NCBI GenBank assembly: GCA_030698575.1
Contig: JAUYMQ010000610.1
Coordinates: forward strand, 1 to 12,518
Direction of reading: 5' to 3'
Source: Deltaproteobacteria bacterium
GTDB taxonomy: Bacteria; JAUYMQ01
DNA: 12,518 bases
Numbering within the stretch: the first letter of the stretch is position 1; every line of letters begins with the position of its first letter. A program made the position numbers and the translations under genes. Shown in pieces: positions 1 through 7,076 of the stretch. Below the pieces are notes generated by a model. It had not been told where the DNA came from. It worked only from the letters and a program-made list of their open reading frames with translations, and did no database searches.

Positions 1-56
1 GGAGCGCGAGGGTGGCGGGCACGTCCGGTCCCGCCCGAGCCAGTACGGGATAGGCC
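1..56 (+). other. Upstream edge of the window, possible tail of a preceding gene
   Basis: The first 56 bases hold too little to identify. One plus-strand frame (codons starting at base 3) runs open from the window edge and stops at TAG, bases 51..53, three bases before the ATG at 57. That would fit the end of an upstream gene in an operon with the metB-like gene. The other two plus frames are also open here, so the reading is weak. A modest Shine-Dalgarno-like GGGA lies at 47..50, six bases before the ATG. Confidence 0.2.
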
Positions 57-1295
57 ATGGCCAAGGATCGACGCGAGCCGAAGCAGCCCGGAGGGGGACG
101 TTCCGGGGAGAAGTCGCCGGACGGCAAGCCGGGAATAGGAACGCGGAGCGTGCGCGCCGGCGAGGATTCCCCGAACCCCTACCACTCCATCACCCAGCCC
201 ATCGTCCAGGCCGCCACCTACACGTTCCGCAACTCGGCCGAGCTGCTCGACTTCAAGGAAGGGCGAATCGAGCGCGACGAGTACGGCCGATACGGAAACC
301 CCACGGTCAGAGCGGTCGAGCGAAAGCTCGCGGCGCTGGACGAGGGCGAGGACGCGCTCCTTTTTTCTTCCGGCATGAGCGCGGTGACGACCACGCTGCT
401 GGCGTTCCTCGCCCCCGGTGCCCACATGATTCTCACCGAGGAGTGCTACCGGCGCACCCGGCAATTCTGCACGACTCTGCTCTCGCGTTACGGCGTCGAG
501 ACTTCTCTCGTGGCCCCGGGTGATGTCCAGCGGGTGGCTGCCCTCATCCGGCCCGAGACCCGCCTCATCCTGACCGAGTCGCCGACGAATCCCTACCTGC
601 ACGTCATCGATCTCGATGCGCTCACGGGCCTCGCCCGGGAGCGTGGCGTGAAGATCATGATCGACTCGACGTTCGCCACTCCCTACAACCAGCGGCCGCT
701 CACTTTCGGCGTCGATCTGGTGATACACAGCGGGACGAAGTACCTGGCGGGGCATAACGACGTGATGGCCGGGGCCGTTGTCGGCGGGGCGTCGCTCGTC
801 AGCGCGCTCCGTGATCTGCAGGGGATCCTCGGGTGTGTGCTCGATGCGCACGCCGCTTACCTCTTCCTTCGCGGACTCAAGACCTTCGAACTGCGCATGG
901 CACGCCACAACGAGAACGGCGCCGCGGTGGCGCGGTTCCTCGAATCGCACAGGAAGGTCCGGAAGGTCTATTACCCGGGCCTTGAAGGGCACCCTTCTTA
1001 CAAGGTGGCCCGGGAGCAGATGAGCGGCCACGGCGGCGTGGTGAGCTTCGAGATCGACGGCGACTTCGAGGCGTCGAACGCCTTCATCGACAGGCTTCGC
1101 ATCCCGCGCATCGCACCGAGCCTGGGGGGCGTGGAGAGCCTGGTCGAGAATGTGGCGCTGATGAGCTACTACGAACTCGGGCCGGAGGGGTGGCGCGAGA
1201 TGGGCATCGCCGACTCGCTGGTGCGCTACTCGGCGGGAATCGAGGACGCCGACGACATCATCGCGGATCTGAAGCAGAGCCTGGATCAGGTCTAG
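57..1295 (+). CDS. metB: Cystathionine gamma-synthase-type PLP enzyme (trans-sulfuration family)
   Basis: This 412-residue protein belongs to the Cys/Met-metabolism PLP-dependent family (fold type I). Members join cysteine to an activated homoserine (cystathionine gamma-synthase) or perform related beta- or gamma-eliminations in the cytoplasm. Visible hallmarks are YGRYGNPT at about 76-83 (Tyr/Arg contacts to PLP phosphate), SSGM at 104-107, the PLP-binding Asp in IDSTFATP (D203), and the Schiff-base lysine K228 in HSGTKYLAGHNDV. The AGHNDV wording and the ECYRRTR segment at about 129-135 resemble plant-type cystathionine gamma-synthases more than MetC lyases. This supports metB, but specificity (MetB, MetZ, MetC or a methionine gamma-lyase) cannot be settled from sequence alone. 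The first 28 residues are a Lys/Gly/Pro-rich extension of no clear function. The ATG at 57 has a modest GGGA six bases upstream. The gene ends in TAG with a TAA five codons later, and it converges on gspM. It has no evident link to secretion. Confidence 0.88.
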   Translation: MAKDRREPKQPGGGRSGEKSPDGKPGIGTRSVRAGEDSPNPYHSITQPIVQAATYTFRNSAELLDFKEGRIERDEYGRYGNPTVRAVERKLAALDEGEDALLFSSGMSAVTTTLLAFLAPGAHMILTEECYRRTRQFCTTLLSRYGVETSLVAPGDVQRVAALIRPETRLILTESPTNPYLHVIDLDALTGLARERGVKIMIDSTFATPYNQRPLTFGVDLVIHSGTKYLAGHNDVMAGAVVGGASLVSALRDLQGILGCVLDAHAAYLFLRGLKTFELRMARHNENGAAVARFLESHRKVRKVYYPGLEGHPSYKVAREQMSGHGGVVSFEIDGDFEASNAFIDRLRIPRIAPSLGGVESLVENVALMSYYELGPEGWREMGIADSLVRYSAGIEDADDIIADLKQSLDQV

Positions 1296-1313
1296 GTGCG
1301 AGCGGCGGGGTAA

Positions 1314-1337
1314 GGGGCCCTCGGGGCCCTCGGGGCC
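1314..1337. repeat. Short tandem repeat, 9-base unit ggggccctc
   Basis: The unit ggggccctc occurs twice in full (1314..1322 and 1323..1331), followed by a partial copy ggggcc (1332..1337). It sits in the 78-base gap between the convergent metB-like and gspM genes. Each ggggcccc-like block is nearly self-complementary, so the array could fold with itself in RNA. It may simply be slipped-strand expansion of neutral spacer. Confidence 0.6.
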
Positions 1338-1341
1338 AGAG

Positions 1342-1369
1342 GAAGGGGCGTGCCCGAGCGCGCCCCTTC
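1342..1369. terminator. GC-rich hairpin between convergent genes, likely shared terminator
   Basis: An inverted repeat forms an 11-pair stem: gaaggggcgtg (1342..1352) against cgcgccccttc (1359..1369), with one G-T wobble and a 6-base loop cccgag (1353..1358). It lies 46 bases after the metB-like stop and 5 bases after the gspM stop, so it could end transcription from both sides. Neither side has a run of T, so it is not a canonical intrinsic terminator. It may instead stall polymerase or protect 3' ends. The call rests on the stem and its position. Confidence 0.5.
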
Positions 1370-1373
1370 GGAT

Positions 1374-2024
1374 TCAGAGGGTGCCGGGAGCGCCAGCCGC
1401 ACCCGCCGCCTGGACCGGTTGGGCCCCGCGGGCAAGCGGCTCGAAGCTGGAGACCCGGAAGTTCACATCGAGGAACTGCGAGTTGTCGCTTCGCACCTTG
1501 ATGCGAAGCCGCTTGATCTTCAGCAGCTGGTTCGAATTCTCGATGCGGTAGAGGTAATCGACGAGCTGCTTCAAATTGACGTTCGACAGGCGGATCTCGA
1601 TCACGTTCTCCCTGTAGAGGTCGTTCGGCGGGGCGCTCTTCGGATCCATCGACGTGATCTTGTCCTTGACCTGCGCCTGGTTGGCCATGGTCTCGAGGCG
1701 CGAGAGCACGTTTCCCTGCGGTCCTGCCTGTATCGAGCGCTCGAGCGCCCCTACCTGGCCCTGGATCCGCTCGTAATCCGACTTCAGAATGAGCATCTCG
1801 CGGAGAGCGGCCTCCCGCGCCGCCACCCGGGCCCGGGAATCGTTCATCGGCCCCAGGAGGAGTCCCGAGATGGTCCAGTAGAGCACCCAGAGGCCGATAG
1901 CGATCGCCATGGCGGCGAGCATCTGCCGCTCCCGCGGCGTGCGCTGATCGATGAAGTCCGCGAAGCGGACCTGGTAGCCGTGAAGGGGCTCCATCCAGCG
2001 CGCCATGTTTTCCCGTAGCGCCAT
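1374..2024 (-). CDS. gspM: Type II secretion system inner-membrane protein GspM
   Basis: This 216-residue protein has the GspM layout: a short cytoplasmic N-terminus, one membrane helix at about 36-57, a heptad-like coiled-coil stretch at about 61-98, and a small C-terminal periplasmic domain at about 105-195 of the ferredoxin-like kind. The tail is Ala/Gly/Pro-rich. GspM pairs with GspL in the assembly platform that couples the GspE ATPase to the pseudopilus. The start is the ATG at 2024, one base after the gspL stop (TGA, 2026..2028). A strong GGGGAGGGG purine run inside the end of gspL (2032..2040) leaves about 7 bases of spacing, so the genes are probably translationally coupled. The reading frame is open far upstream of this ATG, but that part is Arg/Ser-rich and overlaps gspL in another frame, so it is a shadow. 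GspM sequences diverge widely, so the name rests on topology and on position after gspL. Confidence 0.85.
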   Translation of the reverse strand: MALRENMARWMEPLHGYQVRFADFIDQRTPRERQMLAAMAIAIGLWVLYWTISGLLLGPMNDSRARVAAREAALREMLILKSDYERIQGQVGALERSIQAGPQGNVLSRLETMANQAQVKDKITSMDPKSAPPNDLYRENVIEIRLSNVNLKQLVDYLYRIENSNQLLKIKRLRIKVRSDNSQFLDVNFRVSSFEPLARGAQPVQAAGAAGAPGTL

Positions 2025-2025
2025 G

Positions 2026-3642
2026 TCAGGTCCCCTCCCCGCCGTCGGCGGCGGGCGCCGCGGCAGGCGGTGGTGCCTCGGGCCGCACCTCGCGCGAACC
2101 CATGGTGATCGTGACGTCGAAGCTCTTGCCGCCGCCCCGGTCGGCCTGAACCTGCCCCACGTTGACTTCCTTGAAGAAAGGGATCTTCTCGAGCTCGGAC
2201 TTGACGCGCTCGGCCAGTTCGAAACTCTGCGTGATGCCCTGGAGGCGAATGCGGTCCTCGTCAATCGAGAGCATGCTCAGAGTGACATCCAGCCCGGGGG
2301 GAACACGGCTCGAAATCTCGCGAAGCACGTCGAGTGCGGTCACGTTGCCGGCGTAGAGCCCCAGGGTCTCGGTGCGGCGCTTCATCTCGGCCAGGCTCAG
2401 GCGCATCTGGGCCAGCGGATCGACGATGCGGGTGACATTGGGGTTCGTCTCGCGAAATACCTGCTCGATGCGGGCATCGATCTCCGCGCTGATCGCGCGG
2501 TTCTTCATCGTCTTGACGACAACGCTTCCGATCAGGAGCAGGAGGAGCGCCGTCGCTATGACCAGGCTCGGCATGAATTTCCGCCGGACAACGTCGAAGT
2601 CCCGGCGGTAAACGAACTCTTCGCGGCGCAGGTTGAGCTCGGAGACGGGCGCCGCGAGCGAGCCGCGAAGCGAAAGGCCCAGCGCCTGGGGCAGGATGGG
2701 CACTTCGTCCGCGCTCACCCGCCATATGAGCCGCTCGTCATTTCGCAGTGCCATTGGCGCGCAGGGGATGCCCACCCTGTCCTGAAGGAATTCCGCCATC
2801 CCTCGCGCCCGGGAAGTGCCTCCACAGAGGATTAGCTTGTCGGGGCGGCCGAGCTTGGTGTTCTCGGGGGCGGCGAGCGTGCGGTCGATTTCCTGCGCGA
2901 GGCGGTCGAGGGTCCGGGCGAAGACAGGCGTGGAACGCCCAAGCAGGCTGAGCCCCTCCTCGTGCTTGCGGCGCTCGGCCTCGGCAAGCTCGGCGCCGAG
3001 ATCCTGGGCCAGCGCGGCTGTCAGCGCCTTTCCTCCTATGGGAATGGTGCGGACCGAGTGAAGCTTGCGGTCGCGCAATCCGCTGAGGCAGGTCTTCTCG
3101 TGACCCAGATCGACGAGGAAGATGTACCCCTCTCCTCCCTCGATGAAGGGCGCGACGTTGGCGAGGGCGGTCGCGTCGAGCTCGAGAACTCGCGGATCGA
3201 CACCGCCCGATTCGAGCGTAGCCAGCAGATCTCCCAGCGCATCGCGCTGCACGAGTCCAACGAGCACGTCGGCGCCGGCCGCAGAGCGCTCGATCACCTG
3301 GTAGTCGAGAACCAGGTCTTCGATCTCGTAGGGTACTTGCGACTCGACCTCGAAGGGCACCGCCTGGCGGATCTTCTTCAGGTCACCGAAGGGTAGATGA
3401 AGCCGGCGGAAGGAGGCCATCTGGCCGGGGAACGCGCAAATCAAATCGGCGCCGGCAAGGTCTTCGTTCTGGCGGTACTTGGTAATGGCGCGCCGGATGG
3501 TTTCGGCGGCGCTTTCGTCGCTCGCGGCGTCCCTCGGCATCTGCATGAATCGGCGCACCTCGAGCCGACCCAGCCCGCCGCGGCTCAGGACCGCCTTCAC
3601 GCTGTAGCTTCCGATGTCGAGACCGAGCACGCGTCGATACAA
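2026..3642 (-). CDS. gspL: Type II secretion system protein GspL, PilM-like plus PilN-like fusion
   Basis: This 538-residue protein is the assembly-platform partner of GspE and GspM. Residues about 4-330 form an actin/PilM-like ATPase fold: phosphate-1 loop LGLDIGSYSVKAVL (6-19), phosphate-2 region FLVDLGHEKTCLSGL (175-189) and adenosine motif LILCGGTSRARG (270-281). Next come the PilN-like motif ELNLRREEF (335-343), one membrane helix at about 358-376, a coiled coil at about 380-425, and a PilN-like periplasmic domain at about 430-515 with a Pro/Ala tail. Textbook GspL proteins are nearer 400 residues with a less complete actin-like domain, so this copy looks like PilM and PilN of type IV pilus systems joined together. 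The start is TTG (3642..3640), supported by GGAG (3651..3654) eight bases upstream. A GTG four codons later is the alternative. The gene is separated from gspK by 138 bases and is followed after one base by gspM. Confidence 0.9.
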   Translation of the reverse strand: MYRRVLGLDIGSYSVKAVLSRGGLGRLEVRRFMQMPRDAASDESAAETIRRAITKYRQNEDLAGADLICAFPGQMASFRRLHLPFGDLKKIRQAVPFEVESQVPYEIEDLVLDYQVIERSAAGADVLVGLVQRDALGDLLATLESGGVDPRVLELDATALANVAPFIEGGEGYIFLVDLGHEKTCLSGLRDRKLHSVRTIPIGGKALTAALAQDLGAELAEAERRKHEEGLSLLGRSTPVFARTLDRLAQEIDRTLAAPENTKLGRPDKLILCGGTSRARGMAEFLQDRVGIPCAPMALRNDERLIWRVSADEVPILPQALGLSLRGSLAAPVSELNLRREEFVYRRDFDVVRRKFMPSLVIATALLLLLIGSVVVKTMKNRAISAEIDARIEQVFRETNPNVTRIVDPLAQMRLSLAEMKRRTETLGLYAGNVTALDVLREISSRVPPGLDVTLSMLSIDEDRIRLQGITQSFELAERVKSELEKIPFFKEVNVGQVQADRGGGKSFDVTITMGSREVRPEAPPPAAAPAADGGEGT

Positions 3643-3660
3643 TTCTGTGTCTCCACTCTT

Positions 3661-3677
3661 CGGGCGGGCGCCGCCCG
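3661..3677 (-). promoter_or_regulatory. Small hairpin in the gspL leader
   Basis: The inverted repeat cgggcg (3661..3666) and cgcccg (3672..3677) encloses a 5-base loop, seven bases upstream of the GGAG ribosome-binding site of gspL. If transcription starts near 3677, as the candidate promoter suggests, the hairpin would sit at the 5' end of the mRNA, where it could stabilise the transcript. In sequence this GC-rich it may also be chance. Confidence 0.3.
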
Positions 3678-3683
3678 GTGTTC

Positions 3684-3692
3684 ATTCTAGCA
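3684..3692 (-). promoter_or_regulatory. Candidate extended -10 promoter for gspL-gspM
   Basis: On the minus strand the bases read TGC TAGAAT: a five-of-six match to the sigma-70 -10 box (3684..3689) preceded by the TGn extension (3690..3692). No good -35 box is seen 16 to 18 bases upstream, which is tolerated by extended -10 promoters. It lies about 45 bases upstream of the gspL TTG, inside the only long gap (138 bases) of the gsp cluster. This suggests gspL-gspM can be transcribed separately from gspD-K. It is a motif match only. Confidence 0.35.
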
Positions 3693-3742
3693 GGCCCCGG
3701 GTATCACGCACGCACCCATCGTGCCGGTCGCCCGGCGGGAAG

Positions 3743-3768
3743 GGGGCGCTTCCCTGCATCGGCGCCCC
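3743..3768 (-). terminator. Hairpin just after gspK, possible weak terminator or mRNA end
   Basis: The arms ggggcgc (3743..3749) and gcgcccc (3762..3768) form a 7-pair stem with a 12-base loop, starting 12 bases downstream of the gspK stop. No U-run follows on the minus strand, so termination would be inefficient. Together with the downstream -10-like box it fits a partial transcript boundary between gspK and gspL. Confidence 0.35.
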
Positions 3769-3780
3769 GGGCCCGTTCCT

Positions 3781-4932
3781 TCAATCCATCCGCCAGTAGA
3801 GCACCCGGGGCTGGCCATCCTTGCGCTCAATGACCGCATCGAGCCGCGAGCGGCTCTCGTTCACTCGCGCCACGGCCCGGATGCGGAAGACATTGCTGGC
3901 GAACCCGAGCGTGGGCGAAAAGGCCGTTGTGGGATCCACACCGAGAAGATCCCGGAATTCCGTCAGATCGGCAATCCCGATGCCTTGTTTACGGGCATCG
4001 AGAATACGGCCCACGCTCTCCTCGCTGAGCGGCTCGGGTGAGGATGTGGCGTCGTTCTCGCGCATGCCGATTGAACGGAGCACGCGCTCGGGCGCCGTGT
4101 TTACGTTGATCGCCCCGCCCCCGTCAAAGGGGTAGACCGTCACCGCGTCGCGAATAAGGGCGAAGAGCTTGTCGTCGACGCCCTCCACGAGTTGCAGTTC
4201 CGCCACTGAATCGAAAGGGCCGTTCTTTGAGGAGTAGGCATCTTTCAGGCTGTTGTAATACTGATCCTCGAAGCTGCCGTCCGAGAGCCGCGTCTCGTCG
4301 CCGTCGACCCAGTCGGCCACGGCGTAGGCGAAGTCTTCTCCGTCGAAATCCTTGATTTCCCCCTCGTCCTTCCGGTCGAGCGAATCCAGCGCCTCCTGCA
4401 CCAGGATCTTCAGCTCGTCGAACACCGGCCGGTTGAGCTTCTGGGCGCCCGAGGCGTCGCGGATGATGATGGCGTTCACATTGACCCTGCCTGCGAGATC
4501 GTCCACCTCGACACGGAGCGACTCATTGGGCCGGAGCTGCAAATCGAGAAGATCCATTCGTGCCCAGGATTCCTGGAGTGTGTCGATCCCCGAAGCGCCG
4601 GCAGGCGCCCCCGCCTTTTTGCTCTTCTCCGTCGCGTCTGCTTCGTCGCGGGCCTTTTGCAGGAGTTCACTGACGGCTGTGTTCTCGGCCGGTGCGCCGC
4701 CCGTTCCCCCGCTCTCTGTCGCCGCCGCCGCGTCGTCCAGAAGGAGGCTGAGCGCGATCTCGTAACCCGATCGCGAGAGCGCGGATGCAAGCGCGGTGTC
4801 GCGCACATTGGCCGAAAGGCGCGAGTCGAGCCGCGTTCTGAAGCTGAAATCGATGATAACGGCCGTGAGCAGAGTGATAACGAGCACCACCATCAGAAGC
4901 GCGACGCCCCGCTCGCCATCACGGTTTCGCAT
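3781..4932 (-). CDS. gspK: Type II secretion minor pseudopilin GspK
   Basis: This 383-residue protein is the large tip pseudopilin. A short leader ends in ERG (residues 7-9), then a hydrophobic helix beginning VALLMVVLV runs to about residue 29. The usual Glu at mature position 5 is absent (Met here), as is typical of GspK and linked to its place at the pseudopilus tip. Family motifs include DLAGRVNVN (145-153), ADWVDGDETRLSDGSF with its acidic metal-site-like cluster (206-221), and the helix-hairpin-helix-like NVNTAPERVLRS (276-287). Residues about 66-118 are an Ala/Gly/Glu/Lys-rich low-complexity insertion between the helix and the globular domain. The ATG at 4932 is chosen because GGAGG lies five bases upstream and the leader length is normal. 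It overlaps the end of gspJ by 14 bases. Longer in-frame starts up to 5055 give only Arg/Pro-rich sequence inside gspJ. Confidence 0.92.
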   Translation of the reverse strand: MRNRDGERGVALLMVVLVITLLTAVIIDFSFRTRLDSRLSANVRDTALASALSRSGYEIALSLLLDDAAAATESGGTGGAPAENTAVSELLQKARDEADATEKSKKAGAPAGASGIDTLQESWARMDLLDLQLRPNESLRVEVDDLAGRVNVNAIIIRDASGAQKLNRPVFDELKILVQEALDSLDRKDEGEIKDFDGEDFAYAVADWVDGDETRLSDGSFEDQYYNSLKDAYSSKNGPFDSVAELQLVEGVDDKLFALIRDAVTVYPFDGGGAINVNTAPERVLRSIGMRENDATSSPEPLSEESVGRILDARKQGIGIADLTEFRDLLGVDPTTAFSPTLGFASNVFRIRAVARVNESRSRLDAVIERKDGQPRVLYWRMD

Positions 4933-5794
4933 CGGCGCCTCCGATTCCCGGCAGGACGGGGTTCGCTCCCCGCCCGGGGGGCGCGCCCTTGCCCGCCGAT
5001 TCTTTCTGAGGGTTCTTCCCGGACTCATCCTCCGATGCATCGCCCTCCGATTCATCGTCCTCGATGACGGTTTCGCCCTCCTGCGGCGGCGCGTTGCGGG
5101 TGATTGGTTCGATCCGGGGCGAGGCGACCGTCACATAGTCCCGGACGATTCCGCGGCCGTCGTCGAGGCTGAGCGTGATCTCCACAGCGCTCGGAAGGGC
5201 ATCGAGGGTGCGGATGTCCTCCGAGTTCCACAACTCGGTCCAATCACCGCCTTCCGGCTCCATGAAGCGAAGCTTGAACCCCTCAATCCCCTCGGCAAGG
5301 GAAACGGGAACGGGATCGTAGAACTGGGTTTCACCGGGCGGCGCGACACGTCGCCACTCCCGCCGGATGAGCGCGAGCTGCTGGCCCTCGCCGTTATCAG
5401 TAGGGCGCATCTCGCATTCATATGCGATGACGGACTGATCCGATTCATCGGCGTCCAGGGCGCGCTTCGTGTGGGCGAAAGTGGTGAACGACAGCTTGGC
5501 GGCCGGATGCCCATCGACGGTGTCCTCGGAGCCGTCGAAAAAGGTGTAGCGCGACTCCGGGGGGGCGTTCTCCGGGCGTTGGACGATGTACGCACTCTCA
5601 ATCTCACGGGAAAGGCGAGAGAGCACGAGCCTTGCGGTCATGTTGCTGTTCGTGCTCGCCGAGACCCGCTCGCGCGTGTCCATGACGGCCTGGAAACTCG
5701 AATAGACCATGCCGAGGACAATCGACGTGATCACGATCGCGATCATGACCTCGATTAGCGTGAATCCGCCGCGGTCGGTGGGCGCGCCTCTCAC
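4919..5794 (-). CDS. gspJ: Type II secretion minor pseudopilin GspJ
   Basis: This 291-residue protein has a 10-residue leader ending in RGG, followed by the prepilin site FTLIEVM with Glu at mature position 5 and a membrane helix to about residue 30. The globular part, about residues 40-235, contains helix-domain matches such as RLVLSRLSREIESAY (55-69) and strand elements like EGFKLRFMEP (171-180), as in GspJ. GspJ binds GspI and GspK at the pseudopilus tip. The start is GTG at 5794, whose bases overlap the gspI stop as GTGA. GGGAGG lies six bases upstream. The in-frame ATG at 5929 would add 45 non-pilin residues overlapping gspI and is rejected. From about residue 234 the C-terminus is a disordered-looking acidic tail (IEDDESEGDASEDESG) ending Gly/Pro-rich, beyond the normal end of the family. 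Confidence 0.92.
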   Translation of the reverse strand: MRGAPTDRGGFTLIEVMIAIVITSIVLGMVYSSFQAVMDTRERVSASTNSNMTARLVLSRLSREIESAYIVQRPENAPPESRYTFFDGSEDTVDGHPAAKLSFTTFAHTKRALDADESDQSVIAYECEMRPTDNGEGQQLALIRREWRRVAPPGETQFYDPVPVSLAEGIEGFKLRFMEPEGGDWTELWNSEDIRTLDALPSAVEITLSLDDGRGIVRDYVTVASPRIEPITRNAPPQEGETVIEDDESEGDASEDESGKNPQKESAGKGAPPGRGANPVLPGIGGADAKP

Positions 5795-6414
5795 TCTCCG
5801 CCTCCCGCCGGCGGGCCCGGGGCCGCCGGCGCCGGAGCTCCGACCGACGGCGGCGCATCGGTTTCCTCCGCGGGGATCGAGAGGTATTCGGTGAAGCTCA
5901 GCGAGCCTTCGCGCACCCCCGCCGGCCAAAAGACGGTCAGCGTGAGCTTCTGCATCGGTGTGGGCTCGGACTCCTTGCCGCCGCCGGCCAGCGCCGCGCC
6001 GCCACCGGCTTTATTGCCGCCCGTCCCGGCGCTGCCCGTCGCCTCGCTCTCCGATGACACTGTCTTTGGGGTCTCGAGCGCGGTGAAGTCGAAGGGCACC
6101 TCGACCTCCTCCATCTCCATCGTCCATCGCCAGTGCGGAAATGCCTCCCCGAAATCACCCTCGCTCTCCTCCTCGATCTCGTCCGTCTCGATTCGAAGGG
6201 CCGCGAGCCGCTCCTGGGCGAGAAGCGTCGCCGTGGTGATCTCCTGCGAGCTGGCCCGCAGGAGCACCGACTGGCTATTCGCGCGGAGCAGGCTCAGAAG
6301 CGCGATCGACAGGATCACCACCGCCGCCATGACCTCGATGATGGTGAAGCCCCTCGGGTCGGTGGCCGGATTCGCCGCGCGACTCGATGGGGACCGCCGG
6401 ACGGGCGCATTCAT
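5791..6414 (-). CDS. gspI: Type II secretion minor pseudopilin GspI
   Basis: This 207-residue protein has the leader ending DPRG (19-22), then FTIIEVMAAVVILSIALL, the prepilin cleavage site with Glu5 and the membrane helix. The segment TLLAQERLAALR (63-74) is typical of the GspI/PulI helix. Known family members are about 120-130 residues, so this one is long. The extra length is a Gly/Ser/Ala-rich insertion at about 117-152 and a Pro/Ala/Gly-rich tail from about 181. The terminal strand region (QKLTLTVFWPAG, 155-166) is preserved after the insertion. The ATG at 6414 overlaps the gspH stop as ATGA and has GGGAGG (6422..6427) seven bases upstream. GspI starts the tip complex with J and K. Confidence 0.9.
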   Translation of the reverse strand: MNAPVRRSPSSRAANPATDPRGFTIIEVMAAVVILSIALLSLLRANSQSVLLRASSQEITTATLLAQERLAALRIETDEIEEESEGDFGEAFPHWRWTMEMEEVEVPFDFTALETPKTVSSESEATGSAGTGGNKAGGGAALAGGGKESEPTPMQKLTLTVFWPAGVREGSLSFTEYLSIPAEETDAPPSVGAPAPAAPGPPAGGGE

Positions 6415-7076
6415 CGCCGATCCTCCCGCATCTCAACGTCGAATTGGACGTGTCCCGGCAGCACCTTTACCCGGCCGCTCACGGGCGAGGCGTAGAGCGT
6501 GTACTCGGCGCCACGCCTGTCGGCCATGTAGATCACGGTCGGCTCGACATAGCCGTCGGGAAAGAAATGGGTGTAGGCCTCTCCATCCGTTGTCTCCTCG
6601 ATGTACTGGGTTTCCACCGAGGTGATGATCACGCCTGCAGGAAGATTGACAGGTTGGGAGAGGATGCTCCGGTCGGCGACGTAGTAGGGGACGCCGGCCT
6701 CCTCGCCGCCGTTCCCGGCTCCCTCCTCGCTGCCGCTGTTGTCCCCCTCTTCGCCCCCCGGCTCGTCATCGTCGCCTGCCGGGTCCACGAAGCGATCGAG
6801 CCAGTAACGCGATGAGGCGAGATCGTATGTGAGACGCAGGGTCTCGTGGCGGAACACCGACTGGTGGAAGACATGCTCGATGGTGGCGGCAAGGCTGATC
6901 GCGCTGCGCTTGAGATCGGCGTGGGTGCGTTCGCGGAACTGCGGGAGCGCGAGCGTGAAAAGGAGCCCGATAACCACCAGCACCGCCACCATCTCGATGA
7001 GGGTGAAGCCGCGGGCGTCAGTCGCCCGGCGCAGCCGGGCGGGGGGTGATACGGCGTCGCGGGGGCCCCGGGTCAT
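6411..7076 (-). CDS. gspH: Type II secretion minor pseudopilin GspH
   Basis: This 221-residue protein has a leader ending in ARG (21-23), then FTLIEMVAVLVVIGLLFTLALP, a clear prepilin site with Glu5 and membrane helix. The C-terminal half holds beta-strand-like segments ending in a VSGRVKVLPG-type element (about 199-208), as in GspH/FimT-like pseudopilins. GspH joins the major GspG filament to the I-J-K tip. Residues about 101-128 form a strongly acidic, Gly-rich loop (DDDEPGGEEGDNSGSEEG). The ATG at 7076 overlaps the gspG stop as ATGA. No convincing Shine-Dalgarno precedes it, so translation probably depends on ribosomes finishing gspG. The amber codon in gspG might therefore lower gspH output too. 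The gene name fits both sequence type and operon position; a GspG-like or FimT-like label is the alternative. Confidence 0.88.
   Translation of the reverse strand: MTRGPRDAVSPPARLRRATDARGFTLIEMVAVLVVIGLLFTLALPQFRERTHADLKRSAISLAATIEHVFHQSVFRHETLRLTYDLASSRYWLDRFVDPAGDDDEPGGEEGDNSGSEEGAGNGGEEAGVPYYVADRSILSQPVNLPAGVIITSVETQYIEETTDGEAYTHFFPDGYVEPTVIYMADRRGAEYTLYASPVSGRVKVLPGHVQFDVEMREDRR

Noticed and set aside
1350-2835. Plus-strand open frames opposite gspM and gspL
   Set aside because: They are antisense shadows of gspM and gspL, and one starts inside the terminator-like hairpin.
4796-5758. Plus-strand open frame of 320 codons opposite gspJ and gspK
   Set aside because: It spans two well-supported minus-strand pseudopilin genes and their overlap, with low-complexity His/Arg/Asp content and no family resemblance.
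5795-5929. N-terminal extension of GspJ from the upstream ATG at 5929
   Set aside because: It would overlap gspI by about 139 bases and place a Gly/Arg-rich stretch before the prepilin leader. The GTG at 5794 has GGGAGG at the right spacing and a normal leader.
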